From NCBI RefSeq assembly GCF_008086595.1, contig NZ_RXYA01000011.1:62001-126000 (forward strand): a stretch of DNA of 64,000 bases, read 5' to 3'. Origin of the DNA: Acetobacterium paludosum (GTDB lineage: Bacteria; Bacillota; Clostridia; Eubacteriales; Eubacteriaceae). The translations under genes were made by a program, and so were the position numbers. The notes beneath the pieces were generated by a model. It worked only from the letters and a program-made list of their open reading frames with translations. It made no database searches and was not told where the DNA came from. This document shows, in pieces, positions 44,526-53,585 of the stretch (the first letter of the stretch is position 1; each line of letters begins with the position of its first letter).

Positions 44526-44624
44526 GAATGCTTGAGGTTGTAGACAAACACTTTGCCTGATAACCATACCGACCACTGACTAATCGTTGTCGTTATGGTG
44601 GGTAATCAACAGTCTGAAGCATTC
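44526..44624 (+). ncRNA. Structured leader of the argCJBD mRNA
   Basis: The predicted 215-nt leader contains an extended hairpin. The basal helix is GAATGCTT/AAGCATTC (44526-44533/44617-44624), then TGAT/ATCA (44558-44561/44605-44608). The upper helix is ACCATA-C-CGAC with GTCG-T-TATGGT (44563-44573/44589-44599), with one mismatch. No T-box sequence, start codon-proximal U-run or known riboswitch signature is seen. Confidence 0.5.
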
Positions 44625-44653
44625 TTATTAGAAGTTTTAGAGAGGATAAAAAA

Positions 44654-45694
44654 ATGATTAAAGCATCTGTTATCGGTGGAACCGGTTATGCAGGACAGGA
44701 ACTCATTCGAATCTTAATGAGGCATCCTGAGGTGGAGATAGTGACGGTTGGGTCCAGAAGTTATGCGGGACAAAAATTCAGTGATATTTACGGAAACTAT
44801 GAGAACATTATGAATCATGTCTGTGAAGTCGCCGATATTAAAGAATTGGCAGAAAAGTCGGATGTCGTTTTTTTGGCATTGCCTCATGGTATTGCATCTA
44901 AAATGGTTACTGAAGAAATATTGATGCAAACAAAAATTATTGATTTAGGAGCTGATTTCCGGCTTAAAGATATTGATATATATGAAGACTGGTATAATAC
45001 CGAACACCATAATAAGTCATTATTAAAAGAGGCTGTTTATGGATTGTGTGAATTGCATCGTGATGATATCAGAGATGCTCGTTTAATTGCCAATCCGGGC
45101 TGTTATACAACTTGCAGTATCCTGAGTCTGGCACCGCTTGTAAAAAATGATCTGATTGATATCAACAGTATTATTATTGATGCGAAATCGGGGGTTACTG
45201 GTGCGGGCAGAGGAATGGTTCAGACGTCAATGTATTCAGAATGCAATGAATCCATCAAGGCTTATAAGATCGGGGAACATCGACATACCCCAGAAATCGA
45301 ACAGGAACTGGGCTTGTTTAACGGTAAAAATTTTAATCTTCTGTTTACACCCCACCTTGTCCCGATGAATCGGGGGATTCTGGCTTTATCTTATGCGACC
45401 TTAACAAAGTCAATCGCTATAAATGAGCTTCAGGAACTTTACAAAGATTTCTATAAAGATGAATACTTTGTGCGTTTAACCGGAGATCGAATGCCGGAAA
45501 CGCGATGGGTTAAGGGGTCGAATTATTGTGATATTGGCTTAAAGATTGATACGCGAACCAATCATGTAGTGATTGTCGGTGCCATTGACAATTTGATAAA
45601 GGGAGCGGCCGGTCAGGCAGTTCAAAATATGAATATTGTTTTTGATTTAGATGAAAAAACAGGAATCGACTTTATTGCCGATTTCCCGATTTAA
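44654..45694 (+). CDS. argC: N-acetyl-gamma-glutamyl-phosphate reductase
   Basis: This 346-residue NADPH enzyme makes N-acetylglutamate semialdehyde. The nucleotide loop GGTGYAGQELIRIL is at residues 8-21, the catalytic cysteine in ANPGCYTTC near 148, and HRHTPEIEQEL near 211. The ATG follows AGAGAGGATAAAAAA. It is the first gene of argCJBD and has a long structured leader. Confidence 0.97.
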   Translation: MIKASVIGGTGYAGQELIRILMRHPEVEIVTVGSRSYAGQKFSDIYGNYENIMNHVCEVADIKELAEKSDVVFLALPHGIASKMVTEEILMQTKIIDLGADFRLKDIDIYEDWYNTEHHNKSLLKEAVYGLCELHRDDIRDARLIANPGCYTTCSILSLAPLVKNDLIDINSIIIDAKSGVTGAGRGMVQTSMYSECNESIKAYKIGEHRHTPEIEQELGLFNGKNFNLLFTPHLVPMNRGILALSYATLTKSIAINELQELYKDFYKDEYFVRLTGDRMPETRWVKGSNYCDIGLKIDTRTNHVVIVGAIDNLIKGAAGQAVQNMNIVFDLDEKTGIDFIADFPI

Positions 45695-45708
45695 ATAGGA
45701 GTTAAGAC

Positions 45709-46932
45709 ATGAAAATAATTAAAACAGGTGGGGTAACAACACCCCGTGGGTTTAAAGCTGGTGGCACAAATTGTGGGATCAAAGCAAATGAAAAAAGTGA
45801 TTTGGCGATCATCTATTCTGAAGTGCCAGGTGGGACGGCTATATTGACGACCACTAATGAAGTAAAAGCAGCACCAATTCTTTGGTGCAAGGATGTTATC
45901 GCCAATCCGTACAAGCAGGCAGTCGTTGTTAACAGTGGGAATGCCAATGCCTGCACCGGACAAGCAGGCATAACGGCAGTGGCAGCGACGGCAAAAAAAA
46001 TGGCGGAGGCTCTGGGTCTTAAACCGGAAGATGTTCTGGTGGCATCCACAGGCGTTATTGGCGTGGCATTACCGGTTGAAAAAATTCTATCCGGGATTGA
46101 TGTGTTGGTACCAAAAATTGGGAACACCAGTGAAGATGGCCGATTGGCAGCGAATGCCATTCTGACAACCGATACAGGGGTAAAAACCATTGGGGTTGAA
46201 GTCGAAATTCAAGGCAAACTGGTGAAAATTGGGGGTATGGCCAAAGGATCCGGCATGATTCATCCCAATATGGCCACGATGCTTTCTTTTGTAACCACCG
46301 ATGTGAACATTGAACCGGCGCTGCTTCAAAAGTTGTTAAAAGAGACGACCATTGATACCTATAACATGATTTCCGTGGATGGGGATACCAGTACCAATGA
46401 TATGGTAACGGTTATGTCAAACGGAATGGCTGGAAATGACAAGCTGGAGGAAGCCACTACTGATTATGAAATCTTTAAGGAAGCCTTTGTGTTTGTCCAT
46501 AAAACGCTGGCAAAAAAAATCATTCGCGATGGTGAAGGCGCGACAAAATTTATTGAAGTAGAAGTTTACGGAACCAAAACAAAGAATGAGGCAAGAATTT
46601 TAGCAAAAGCGGTGATCACTTCAAACCTTGTTAAAACAGCTTTGTTTGGTGAAGATGCAAACTGGGGCCGGGTGCTTTGTGCTTTGGGCTATTCTGGGGT
46701 TGAATTTGATCCGTTAAAAGTATCTTTGATTTTTTCGAGTCAGGCGGGTATGATTACGCTTTTAAAAGATGGTGTGCCGATTGCTTTTAAAGAAGATGAA
46801 GCAAAAAAAGTCTTATCTGAAACAGACATTAATATTTCTGTTGATCTTAAGGATGGAGATGAGAAGGCAGTGGCCTGGGGTTGCGATTTATCCTATGAGT
46901 ATGTTAAGATAAACGGCGACTATCGAAGCTAA
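45709..46932 (+). CDS. argJ: Bifunctional glutamate N-acetyltransferase/N-acetylornithine transferase
   Basis: This 407-residue self-cleaving protein recycles the acetyl group from N-acetylornithine to glutamate and may also use acetyl-CoA. The cleavage site is before the threonine of HPNMATMLSF near residue 189. CGIKANEKSDLAII and GEDANWGRVLCALGYSGV are further conserved. With ArgJ present, a separate argA is not needed. It lies 14 bases after argC. Confidence 0.97.
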   Translation: MKIIKTGGVTTPRGFKAGGTNCGIKANEKSDLAIIYSEVPGGTAILTTTNEVKAAPILWCKDVIANPYKQAVVVNSGNANACTGQAGITAVAATAKKMAEALGLKPEDVLVASTGVIGVALPVEKILSGIDVLVPKIGNTSEDGRLAANAILTTDTGVKTIGVEVEIQGKLVKIGGMAKGSGMIHPNMATMLSFVTTDVNIEPALLQKLLKETTIDTYNMISVDGDTSTNDMVTVMSNGMAGNDKLEEATTDYEIFKEAFVFVHKTLAKKIIRDGEGATKFIEVEVYGTKTKNEARILAKAVITSNLVKTALFGEDANWGRVLCALGYSGVEFDPLKVSLIFSSQAGMITLLKDGVPIAFKEDEAKKVLSETDINISVDLKDGDEKAVAWGCDLSYEYVKINGDYRS

Positions 46933-46955
46933 AAAAATATAGAAGGAAGTATTAA

Positions 46956-47825
46956 ATGGAAAAATATATTGAAAAGGCGAATGTTCTGATTGAAGCCTTG
47001 CCTTATATCCAGAAATTCAAAAAGAAAACAATGGTCATCAAGTATGGCGGTAGTTTCATGTATGATGAGGCGATTAAACAATCAGTAATGGACGATATAG
47101 CACTGATGCGTTTGGTTGGGATTCGGGTGATCCTTATTCATGGCGGAGGTAAAGATATATCCAGCATGTTAAGTGATCTTGATATTGAAACCGAGTTTGT
47201 GGATGGACTGCGAATCACGAATGAAAAAGTGGTGGAAGTTGCCGAAATGGTGTTATCGGGAAAGATTAATAAGGAAATTGTTCAACTTCTCCAGAATCGG
47301 GAAATCAGCGCGGTTGGTCTTTCCGGTAAAGACGGTGGGATGATCAAGGTTAAGAAGAAATTTGTCAACAATCTTGATATTGGTTTTGTTGGCGAGATTG
47401 AAAAGGTGGATAGCCGAATTTTAAGTACTTTATTAAAGGACGATTACTTGCCGGTCATCGCTCCGATTGGTACGGATGAAACCGGACAAAGTTATAACAT
47501 TAATGCGGACCATGTCGCTTATGCCATTGCTAAAGCAGTAAAGGCTGAAAAATTAATCTATTTAACGGATACCGATGGGGTCTATATGGATTTTGAAAAT
47601 CCGGACTCGATTATTCGTCGCCTTTCTGCTGACAGTGTGCCAAAACTCATCGAAGAAGGTGTTATTTCCGGGGGGATGATTCCGAAAGTACAAAACAGTG
47701 TGGATGCCATCAATGGCGGCGTTAATTCGGTTCATATTTTAGACGGAAAGGTTCAGCATTCTTTGCTCCTCGAACTCTTTACAGCAGCCGGTGTTGGAAC
47801 GATGATTCGTCGTTCGATAATTTAG
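46956..47825 (+). CDS. argB: N-acetylglutamate kinase
   Basis: This 289-residue amino-acid kinase phosphorylates N-acetylglutamate. KTMVIKYGGSFM is near residue 25, VILIHGGGKDISSML near 61, NINADHVAYAIAKAV near 180 and SGGMIPKVQNSVDAI near 235. Its N-terminal helix (EKANVLIEALPYIQKF) is the type seen in arginine-inhibited hexameric enzymes, so feedback control is likely. It sits between argJ and argD. Confidence 0.97.
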   Translation: MEKYIEKANVLIEALPYIQKFKKKTMVIKYGGSFMYDEAIKQSVMDDIALMRLVGIRVILIHGGGKDISSMLSDLDIETEFVDGLRITNEKVVEVAEMVLSGKINKEIVQLLQNREISAVGLSGKDGGMIKVKKKFVNNLDIGFVGEIEKVDSRILSTLLKDDYLPVIAPIGTDETGQSYNINADHVAYAIAKAVKAEKLIYLTDTDGVYMDFENPDSIIRRLSADSVPKLIEEGVISGGMIPKVQNSVDAINGGVNSVHILDGKVQHSLLLELFTAAGVGTMIRRSII

Positions 47826-47834
47826 GAGGAAAAA

Positions 47835-49007
47835 ATGGATTTAATTACACGTGGAAATAATGTGATCATGGAAACTTATAAACGTTTTCCATTGGTTTTC
47901 GATAAAGGTCAGGGATGTGTACTGACGGATATAAACGGGAAAGAATACCTTGATTTTATGGGCGGTATCGCAGTTAACGCTCTTGGCTATGCTCACCCGG
48001 GGCTGATGGATGCAATGAAAACGCAAATGGAAAAACTGGTTCATGTTTCTAATTTGTACTGGACTGAACCCGGGATTGAGTTGGCTGAACTATTGACAAA
48101 AGAAAGCGGCTTGGATAAGGTTTTCTTTTGCAACAGCGGCGCAGAGGCCTGTGAGGCGGCATTAAAACTTTGCCGTATTTATGGAAAACTGAAAAAGCAT
48201 CAGAATGCCGTAGAAATTATTGCCATGGATCAGTCTTTTCACGGACGAACCTACGGCGCAATCAGCGCGACTGGTCAAAAAAAATATCAGGCGAATCTGG
48301 AACCGTTGCTGCCGGAAATTTATCATGTGCCCTTTAATGATATTGAAGCATTAAAGGCTCAGATTAATCCGAATATCTGTGGAATCATTCTGGAACCCAT
48401 TCAAGGTGAAGGCGGGATTCATCCAGCCGATCCGGAATATTTAAAAGCAGTACGAAAAATCTGTGACCAAGAAAATATTGTGTTGATTTTTGATGAGGTA
48501 CAGACCGGGATTGGCCGTTCCGGAAAATTGTTTGCCTATCAGCAATATGGCGTGGTTCCGGATGTTGTCACCATGGCTAAAGGATTAGGCGGCGGTGTGC
48601 CCATCGGCGGTATTATTGCTAAAAATCACGTTGCTGAGGTCTTTACACCAGGAACCCATGCGGCCACTTTTGGGGGCAATCCATTTGTTTGCGCAACCGG
48701 CAAATATGTAATTGAAACTTTGACGGCGCCGGGATTCTTTGAATCGGTTGCTGAAAAGGGCGCGTATTTAAAATCCCAATTAGAAGCATTAAAAAAAGAA
48801 CATCCTTCAATCAAAGATGTTCGCGGGATGGGACTGATGATCGGAGCTGAGGTTGATGGCGATCTGGGAGTCATTGTTGCAAAGGCGATGGACAAGGGAC
48901 TATTGGTTATAACGGCTGGATCAAATGCGATTCGCTTTGTTCCACCGCTCATCATTACTAAGGAACAAATTGATCAGGCCGTGCAGATTTTTTCAGAATG
49001 TTTGTAA
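47835..49007 (+). CDS. argD: Acetylornithine aminotransferase
   Basis: This 390-residue class III PLP aminotransferase has FCNSGAEACEAALKL near residue 97, FDEVQTGIGRSG near 220 and the PLP lysine in TMAKGLGGGVPIGG near 250. It converts N-acetylglutamate semialdehyde to N-acetylornithine. It is the last gene of argCJBD and is followed by a bidirectional terminator. Confidence 0.95.
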   Translation: MDLITRGNNVIMETYKRFPLVFDKGQGCVLTDINGKEYLDFMGGIAVNALGYAHPGLMDAMKTQMEKLVHVSNLYWTEPGIELAELLTKESGLDKVFFCNSGAEACEAALKLCRIYGKLKKHQNAVEIIAMDQSFHGRTYGAISATGQKKYQANLEPLLPEIYHVPFNDIEALKAQINPNICGIILEPIQGEGGIHPADPEYLKAVRKICDQENIVLIFDEVQTGIGRSGKLFAYQQYGVVPDVVTMAKGLGGGVPIGGIIAKNHVAEVFTPGTHAATFGGNPFVCATGKYVIETLTAPGFFESVAEKGAYLKSQLEALKKEHPSIKDVRGMGLMIGAEVDGDLGVIVAKAMDKGLLVITAGSNAIRFVPPLIITKEQIDQAVQIFSECL

Positions 49008-49036
49008 GTTAAAACAGCGTCAAAATTTTATTTGTT

Positions 49037-49067
49037 TCATCGGGGCGATCCACAATCGCCCCGATGA
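49037..49067. terminator. Bidirectional terminator between argD and the histidine kinase gene
   Basis: A 13-bp stem, TCATCGGGGCGAT (49037-49049) with ATCGCCCCGATGA (49055-49067), separates the converging genes. Its GGGGCGAT/ATCGCCCC core is the same as in the palindromic element at 8999-9073. Confidence 0.75.
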
Positions 49068-49075
49068 TTTTATAG

Positions 49076-50557
49076 TTAATCTTTTTTCAGCAGTATCGAC
49101 ACGTTGGTTCCCTGGTTGAGTTCGCTGGTGATAATGAGCTCGCCCCGATGGATGGTGACAATGCTGTCAATAATCGACAGCCCCAAACCAGTGCCGCCGG
49201 TTGCTCGGGAACGATCATGGTTTATCCGATAGAAACGTTCTTTAATCTTGGCAAGTTCATTATTTGGAATACCGCAACCCGAATCGGAAACGGTAATTTC
49301 GGTTGTCTTTTCATCGTGAACTTTACAGATCAGCGTGATGGTCCCTCCTGCTTCCGTGTACTTTCGGCTGTTATCTATGAGACCGCGGATGGCTTGAATC
49401 AGTAATCCTTCATTTCCGTGAACAAATGCATGTTCACATGTTTTCAGCTCATAATTATGGTCGGGATCGATCATGGGCCACTGATAGTATATTTTTTCTA
49501 AAATTAGAGAAATATCTAGAACTTTAAAATCAGTACTATAATAATTGTTTTCAATTCGAGTGATGAGCAGCAGGTCTTCAACCATTTTATTCATACCCTG
49601 GATTTCATCTCGAATGGCTTCAATGGATTCATCACGAAGCTGCGGATCATTTTTACCCCAGTCCGCTAAGATATCAATATAACCCTGAATGACGGTTAGG
49701 GGTATGCGTAATTCATGAGAAGCATCGGATACAAAACGTTTTTGGTTGTTGAATGCAGACTCTAATTTCTGGATCATTTGATTCAAGGAGACAATCAATT
49801 GATCAAGTTCATCCTTATTTCCGGTTTCTTCAATGCGGATGTTTAAATTATTTTCAGTTATATTTTTTGCGGTTTCAGATATTTCAATGAGGGGTTTTAA
49901 GGTATGCTTGGTACCATAAATACCAATGATGATAATCGCTATTAAACCTAAGATACTGATGGAGACCATCAAAACGAATAAAGTGGTCATAAAAACATAG
50001 CTATCATGAAGATTTTTTACGATTTGAATATAAATGATATTTCCGTCTTCAAGGACGTAGTAAGATCCGACATAATAGTATTGCGTCTGATTATAACGCA
50101 GAGAATTCACTGAAATTGGCTGATTCTTATTTTGGTCATTAAAGCTGAATTCAAAAAAATGAAAATTATATTGATCCAGATTATCGGCGGTGAGAAGGTC
50201 ATTTAATATCTCTGAGGATTGATAGATATGTTCGGCATTATCCGAAAGTCGGTAGGCAATCAGAGAATTGTCTTTGACATAGGGGTATAATTTTTCTGAA
50301 ATTACTTCCAGTCGCTTGTCTGTCGGAAGACTGAGAAGCAGCGACCTGTTTTCATCGATGGTGTTAATGACATAATCATTAAAACGAATCATGGTCGACT
50401 GGCTTTCATTTAAAATAAGCTGCTGAGCGAAAAAGAATACCATTACAAAAGAAAGGGTCAGGACCGATGTCAGAGCAAGAATAAAAAAGTAAACGATCCG
50501 ATGATAGATCTTCAATGGCTTTTTCCGGCCCGGAATATTTAAGTTATCGAACCACAT
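49076..50557 (-). CDS. Sensor histidine kinase
   Basis: This 493-residue kinase has a membrane segment at about 21-43, an extracellular sensor region (about 45-185), a second segment near 190-213, a HAMP domain, the phospho-acceptor helix DASHELRIPLTVIQGY near 283 and an ATPase domain (DNSRKYTEAGG, DSGCGIPNN, GGTGLGLSI). The sensor region matches nothing I recognise. It overlaps the end of its response regulator gene by 14 bases. A second, divergent system starts 126 bases beyond that regulator. Confidence 0.93.
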   Translation of the reverse strand: MWFDNLNIPGRKKPLKIYHRIVYFFILALTSVLTLSFVMVFFFAQQLILNESQSTMIRFNDYVINTIDENRSLLLSLPTDKRLEVISEKLYPYVKDNSLIAYRLSDNAEHIYQSSEILNDLLTADNLDQYNFHFFEFSFNDQNKNQPISVNSLRYNQTQYYYVGSYYVLEDGNIIYIQIVKNLHDSYVFMTTLFVLMVSISILGLIAIIIIGIYGTKHTLKPLIEISETAKNITENNLNIRIEETGNKDELDQLIVSLNQMIQKLESAFNNQKRFVSDASHELRIPLTVIQGYIDILADWGKNDPQLRDESIEAIRDEIQGMNKMVEDLLLITRIENNYYSTDFKVLDISLILEKIYYQWPMIDPDHNYELKTCEHAFVHGNEGLLIQAIRGLIDNSRKYTEAGGTITLICKVHDEKTTEITVSDSGCGIPNNELAKIKERFYRINHDRSRATGGTGLGLSIIDSIVTIHRGELIITSELNQGTNVSILLKKD

Positions 50558-51221
50558 AGCCGCGACCTCTTATTGTTTGGATGCGTTTTTCATTATAATT
50601 CCGGTCGATTTTATCCCGCAGGTATTTAATGTAGACATCAACAATATTATCACCACCTTCATAATCAAAACCCCAAACATTGTCCAGAATCTGTTCCCGT
50701 GATTGAACCAAATCATGATTCAGTACAAGATAATACAAAAGATCGAATTCAGTTCGAGAAAGATCAATCTCTTTAGAGTTGCGGATTACGCGAAAGTTAT
50801 CGAGATCGATCTCGATATCCTTAAATATGATATGTGTTTTTATTAAATTGTCATGAGTGCTTTTGCGTATATTCGCTTTGATACGGGCAAGCAGTTCGTC
50901 AAAATTAAACGGTTTTGTAACATAATCATCAGCTCCAAGTTCAAAACCTTTTACAACATCTTGGGTACCATCTTTGGCAGTCAAAAAAATAACCGGAATT
51001 TGATTATTCTGAGATTTTATATAATGAAGAACTTCATACCCGGATGCTTCGGGAAGCATAATATCCAGGAGGATTAGATCAAAAGCAGGGTATTGATTAA
51101 ATGTTTCAATGCCTTCACGGCCAGTAAAAGCTTTGGTCGTTTTAAACCCGGCATGATTTAACTGAAGTTCAATGATTCGACATATTTTTTTATCATCTTC
51201 GATAATAAGTATTTCTTTCAT
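50544..51221 (-). CDS. OmpR-family response regulator
   Basis: This 225-residue regulator has a receiver domain with the phospho-acceptor in LILLDIMLPEASG (near residue 53), VIFLTAKDG and the lysine in ADDYVTKPF. A winged-helix DNA-binding domain follows (DNVWGFDYEGGDNIVDVYIK, then TIRGRGYVVR). It is encoded upstream of and overlapping its kinase. Targets are unknown. Confidence 0.95.
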   Translation of the reverse strand: MKEILIIEDDKKICRIIELQLNHAGFKTTKAFTGREGIETFNQYPAFDLILLDIMLPEASGYEVLHYIKSQNNQIPVIFLTAKDGTQDVVKGFELGADDYVTKPFNFDELLARIKANIRKSTHDNLIKTHIIFKDIEIDLDNFRVIRNSKEIDLSRTEFDLLYYLVLNHDLVQSREQILDNVWGFDYEGGDNIVDVYIKYLRDKIDRNYNEKRIQTIRGRGYVVR

Positions 51222-51347
51222 AGCAACCTCCTAATTAATTAAAATCATATCATATTTTATTGATTTTATATAGCTTTAAGATTTCAGAATTATAATTAAA
51301 ACATATGACTTATGATTTAAATTCAAAAACGTGGAAGGAGTCGCTTT

Positions 51348-52016
51348 ATGCGTATATTATTTGTAGAGGACGAAAAAAAGATAACTGATGCTCTCCAGGA
51401 ACTATGCAGGATACAAAATATTGATTGCGATATTGCCAATGATGGTGAAGAAGGTTTGTTATTTGCTCTTAACCCTATTTATGATGTGATCGTTTTGGAT
51501 ATCATGCTGCCAATAAAAAGTGGCATTGAAATTCTTCAGCAAATCAGGGATCAGGGTATTAATACCCCGGTATTGATGTTGACGGCAAAAGGAACCATTG
51601 ATGATAAGGTAAAGGGATTGGATATGGGAGCGGATGATTATTTGATCAAACCTTTTTCGGCAAAAGAACTCTTTGCTCGGATTCGTGCTTTGGGACGTCG
51701 TCCGGATCATGGCATCAAGGGAGAAACGATTGTTTTTGAAGATGTGAGTTTCAATACCAAGAAAAACATTTTGCAGACAACGGATAAGGAATTTAAGCTT
51801 TCGGTTAAAGAAGCGAAGATCTTGGAAATGCTTTTGAAACGACCGAACCAGGTATTTACCCGGGAACAGATTTTAGATCGGGTTTGGGGATTTGACAAGG
51901 AAGTCAATGAGAATAATATTGAGATTTATGTTCATAATCTGCGAAAGAAGATTATCGATACTGAGGTCAAAATTGACACAATTCGAGGGGTTGGTTATAC
52001 ACTTGGGAAAAAATAA
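51348..52016 (+). CDS. OmpR-family response regulator (second system)
   Basis: This 222-residue regulator has VIVLDIMLPIKSG near residue 49, VLMLTAKGT, ADDYLIKPFSAKEL and a winged helix with DRVWGFDKEVNENNIEIYVH and TIRGVGYTLG. It resembles the divergent regulator in layout but differs in many positions. The ATG follows GGAAGGAG. Its kinase follows after 18 bases. Confidence 0.95.
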   Translation: MRILFVEDEKKITDALQELCRIQNIDCDIANDGEEGLLFALNPIYDVIVLDIMLPIKSGIEILQQIRDQGINTPVLMLTAKGTIDDKVKGLDMGADDYLIKPFSAKELFARIRALGRRPDHGIKGETIVFEDVSFNTKKNILQTTDKEFKLSVKEAKILEMLLKRPNQVFTREQILDRVWGFDKEVNENNIEIYVHNLRKKIIDTEVKIDTIRGVGYTLGKK

Positions 52017-52034
52017 GTTGGGGTACTAAGTCTC

Positions 52035-53339
52035 ATGTTTAAAGAAATTAAACGAAAAATCACACTGTTTAACACCCTGATTCTAGTTGTTTTTATGTTT
52101 GTGTTTATTTTACTCTTGGGCTTTCTTGTAAAATGGAGTCTTAATCTTACCGGTGAAATATATTTAACCAATGTTGGAAAAGAGATCATTGAAAACAATG
52201 GTGAATCAGACCCGCCTCAGGTAAATTCAGTTGATTCCGTTCATGATAAGGTGGGATATCAATTTATTTTGTGGGATAGCAGCCACACTGTAAAATCGAT
52301 GAAAGTAAATGACCGAAATTTAATTATGTCGGGTTATGAGTTGGTGATTCAGGAAAATCAGGCGTCTCAATTTAATACAATGGTTTCGGATGATGTCGAA
52401 TATCGGGTCTATACTCTTTCGTATTCAAAAGATTCTAATGATTATGTGCTGCAGATTTTTCAACAGATTACCACGGAAAAGTCAATGGTTGCCTACATTA
52501 TTTTTTTCTTGTTATTAATCGGGGTCGGCTCCATTGTCGTATTAATTCCCCTGAGTTATTTTCTGGCAGGAAAATCGCTGCAACCCATTAAGGAGACTTT
52601 TGAAGATCAAAAAAAGTTTATTGCAAATGCTTCTCATGAGTTGCGAACCCCTCTTACGGTCATTCAAACGAATGTGGAGGTATTAAAGCTTAAGGAAGAT
52701 GAACAGATAAAAGACAACATGAAATGGCTGAACAACATCGGCAGTGAAAGTGAGACAATGGCCAAACTCATTTCTGATTTATTGTTATTAGCACAAGCGG
52801 AAAATCAAAGTCTTTCCGTTGAGAAGGAACTGTTTGATTTATCTTCTTTGTGTCATCAAATGGTTGTGCTTATGACAGAATTGGCAAATGAAAAAGAAAT
52901 TGAGCTAGGCGAGAATATTACCCCGGATATACACTATCGCGGCGATGAAGAACGACTTAAACAGGCGGTGCGAATATTAGTCGATAACGCTATTAAATAT
53001 ACACCAATAGGCGGTAAAGTACAATTGTGCATAACTCAAGGCAAACGAAATATTGTCATTGCAGTTAAAGATACCGGAGTCGGACTGACGGAAGAAGAAA
53101 AGGCAAAAGTATTTAGTCGTTTCTATCGGGTGGACGATGCCCGAAACCGGGAAACCGGTGGTTATGGACTCGGCTTAAACATCGCGGATTACATTGTAAA
53201 AAAACATGGCGGTAAAATAAAAATAGAATCGGTTCCCAATGAAGGCAGTACCTTTTCGATTCTCTTACCACGCACAAATATAAAACAGGATACCAAAAAA
53301 AATAACCATAATAACTATCGAATCGATTCATTTTTATAA
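52035..53339 (+). CDS. Sensor histidine kinase (second system)
   Basis: This 434-residue kinase has membrane segments at about 11-36 and 153-178 flanking a short external domain. No clear HAMP domain follows: the phospho-acceptor ASHELRTPLTVIQTN near residue 200 comes about 25 residues after the second segment. The ATPase domain is complete (DNAIKYTPIGG, DTGVGLTEEE, GGYGLGLNIADYIV). A hydrophilic tail ends the protein. It pairs with the regulator just upstream. Confidence 0.93.
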   Translation: MFKEIKRKITLFNTLILVVFMFVFILLLGFLVKWSLNLTGEIYLTNVGKEIIENNGESDPPQVNSVDSVHDKVGYQFILWDSSHTVKSMKVNDRNLIMSGYELVIQENQASQFNTMVSDDVEYRVYTLSYSKDSNDYVLQIFQQITTEKSMVAYIIFFLLLIGVGSIVVLIPLSYFLAGKSLQPIKETFEDQKKFIANASHELRTPLTVIQTNVEVLKLKEDEQIKDNMKWLNNIGSESETMAKLISDLLLLAQAENQSLSVEKELFDLSSLCHQMVVLMTELANEKEIELGENITPDIHYRGDEERLKQAVRILVDNAIKYTPIGGKVQLCITQGKRNIVIAVKDTGVGLTEEEKAKVFSRFYRVDDARNRETGGYGLGLNIADYIVKKHGGKIKIESVPNEGSTFSILLPRTNIKQDTKKNNHNNYRIDSFL

Positions 53340-53344
53340 AAATC

Positions 53345-53432
53345 AAAAGTTCAAGTATTTAACTGTTTTTAAGGAGACTGGAATTTCCAGTAAGGATTCT
53401 TTAAAAATTGGTTGAGTAATTGAACTTTTTTT
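53345..53432 (+). terminator. Long terminator-like hairpin after the second kinase gene
   Basis: AAAAGTTCAA (53345-53354) pairs with TTGAACTTTT (53420-53429), followed by more T. The inside folds further (TTTTTAA/TTAAAAA and ACTGGA/TCCAGT). This gives an extended 85-nt stem. Confidence 0.6.
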
Positions 53433-53585
53433 ATGTGGAACAACGCGATAACATTTAGTTTGTAAAAAGATAAAATTAAGAATCAAAATAGATCATATAA
53501 TTTTTTAACTTAAAAATTTATTATCTTGCTGTGACGATATGCTATAATAAACATGATCTTATAGAATGGAAATGGGTAACTAAGA

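Noticed and set aside
44433-44653. T-box leader upstream of argC
   Set aside because: No T-box sequence (AGGGTGGNACCGCG-like) and no terminator/antiterminator pair were found.
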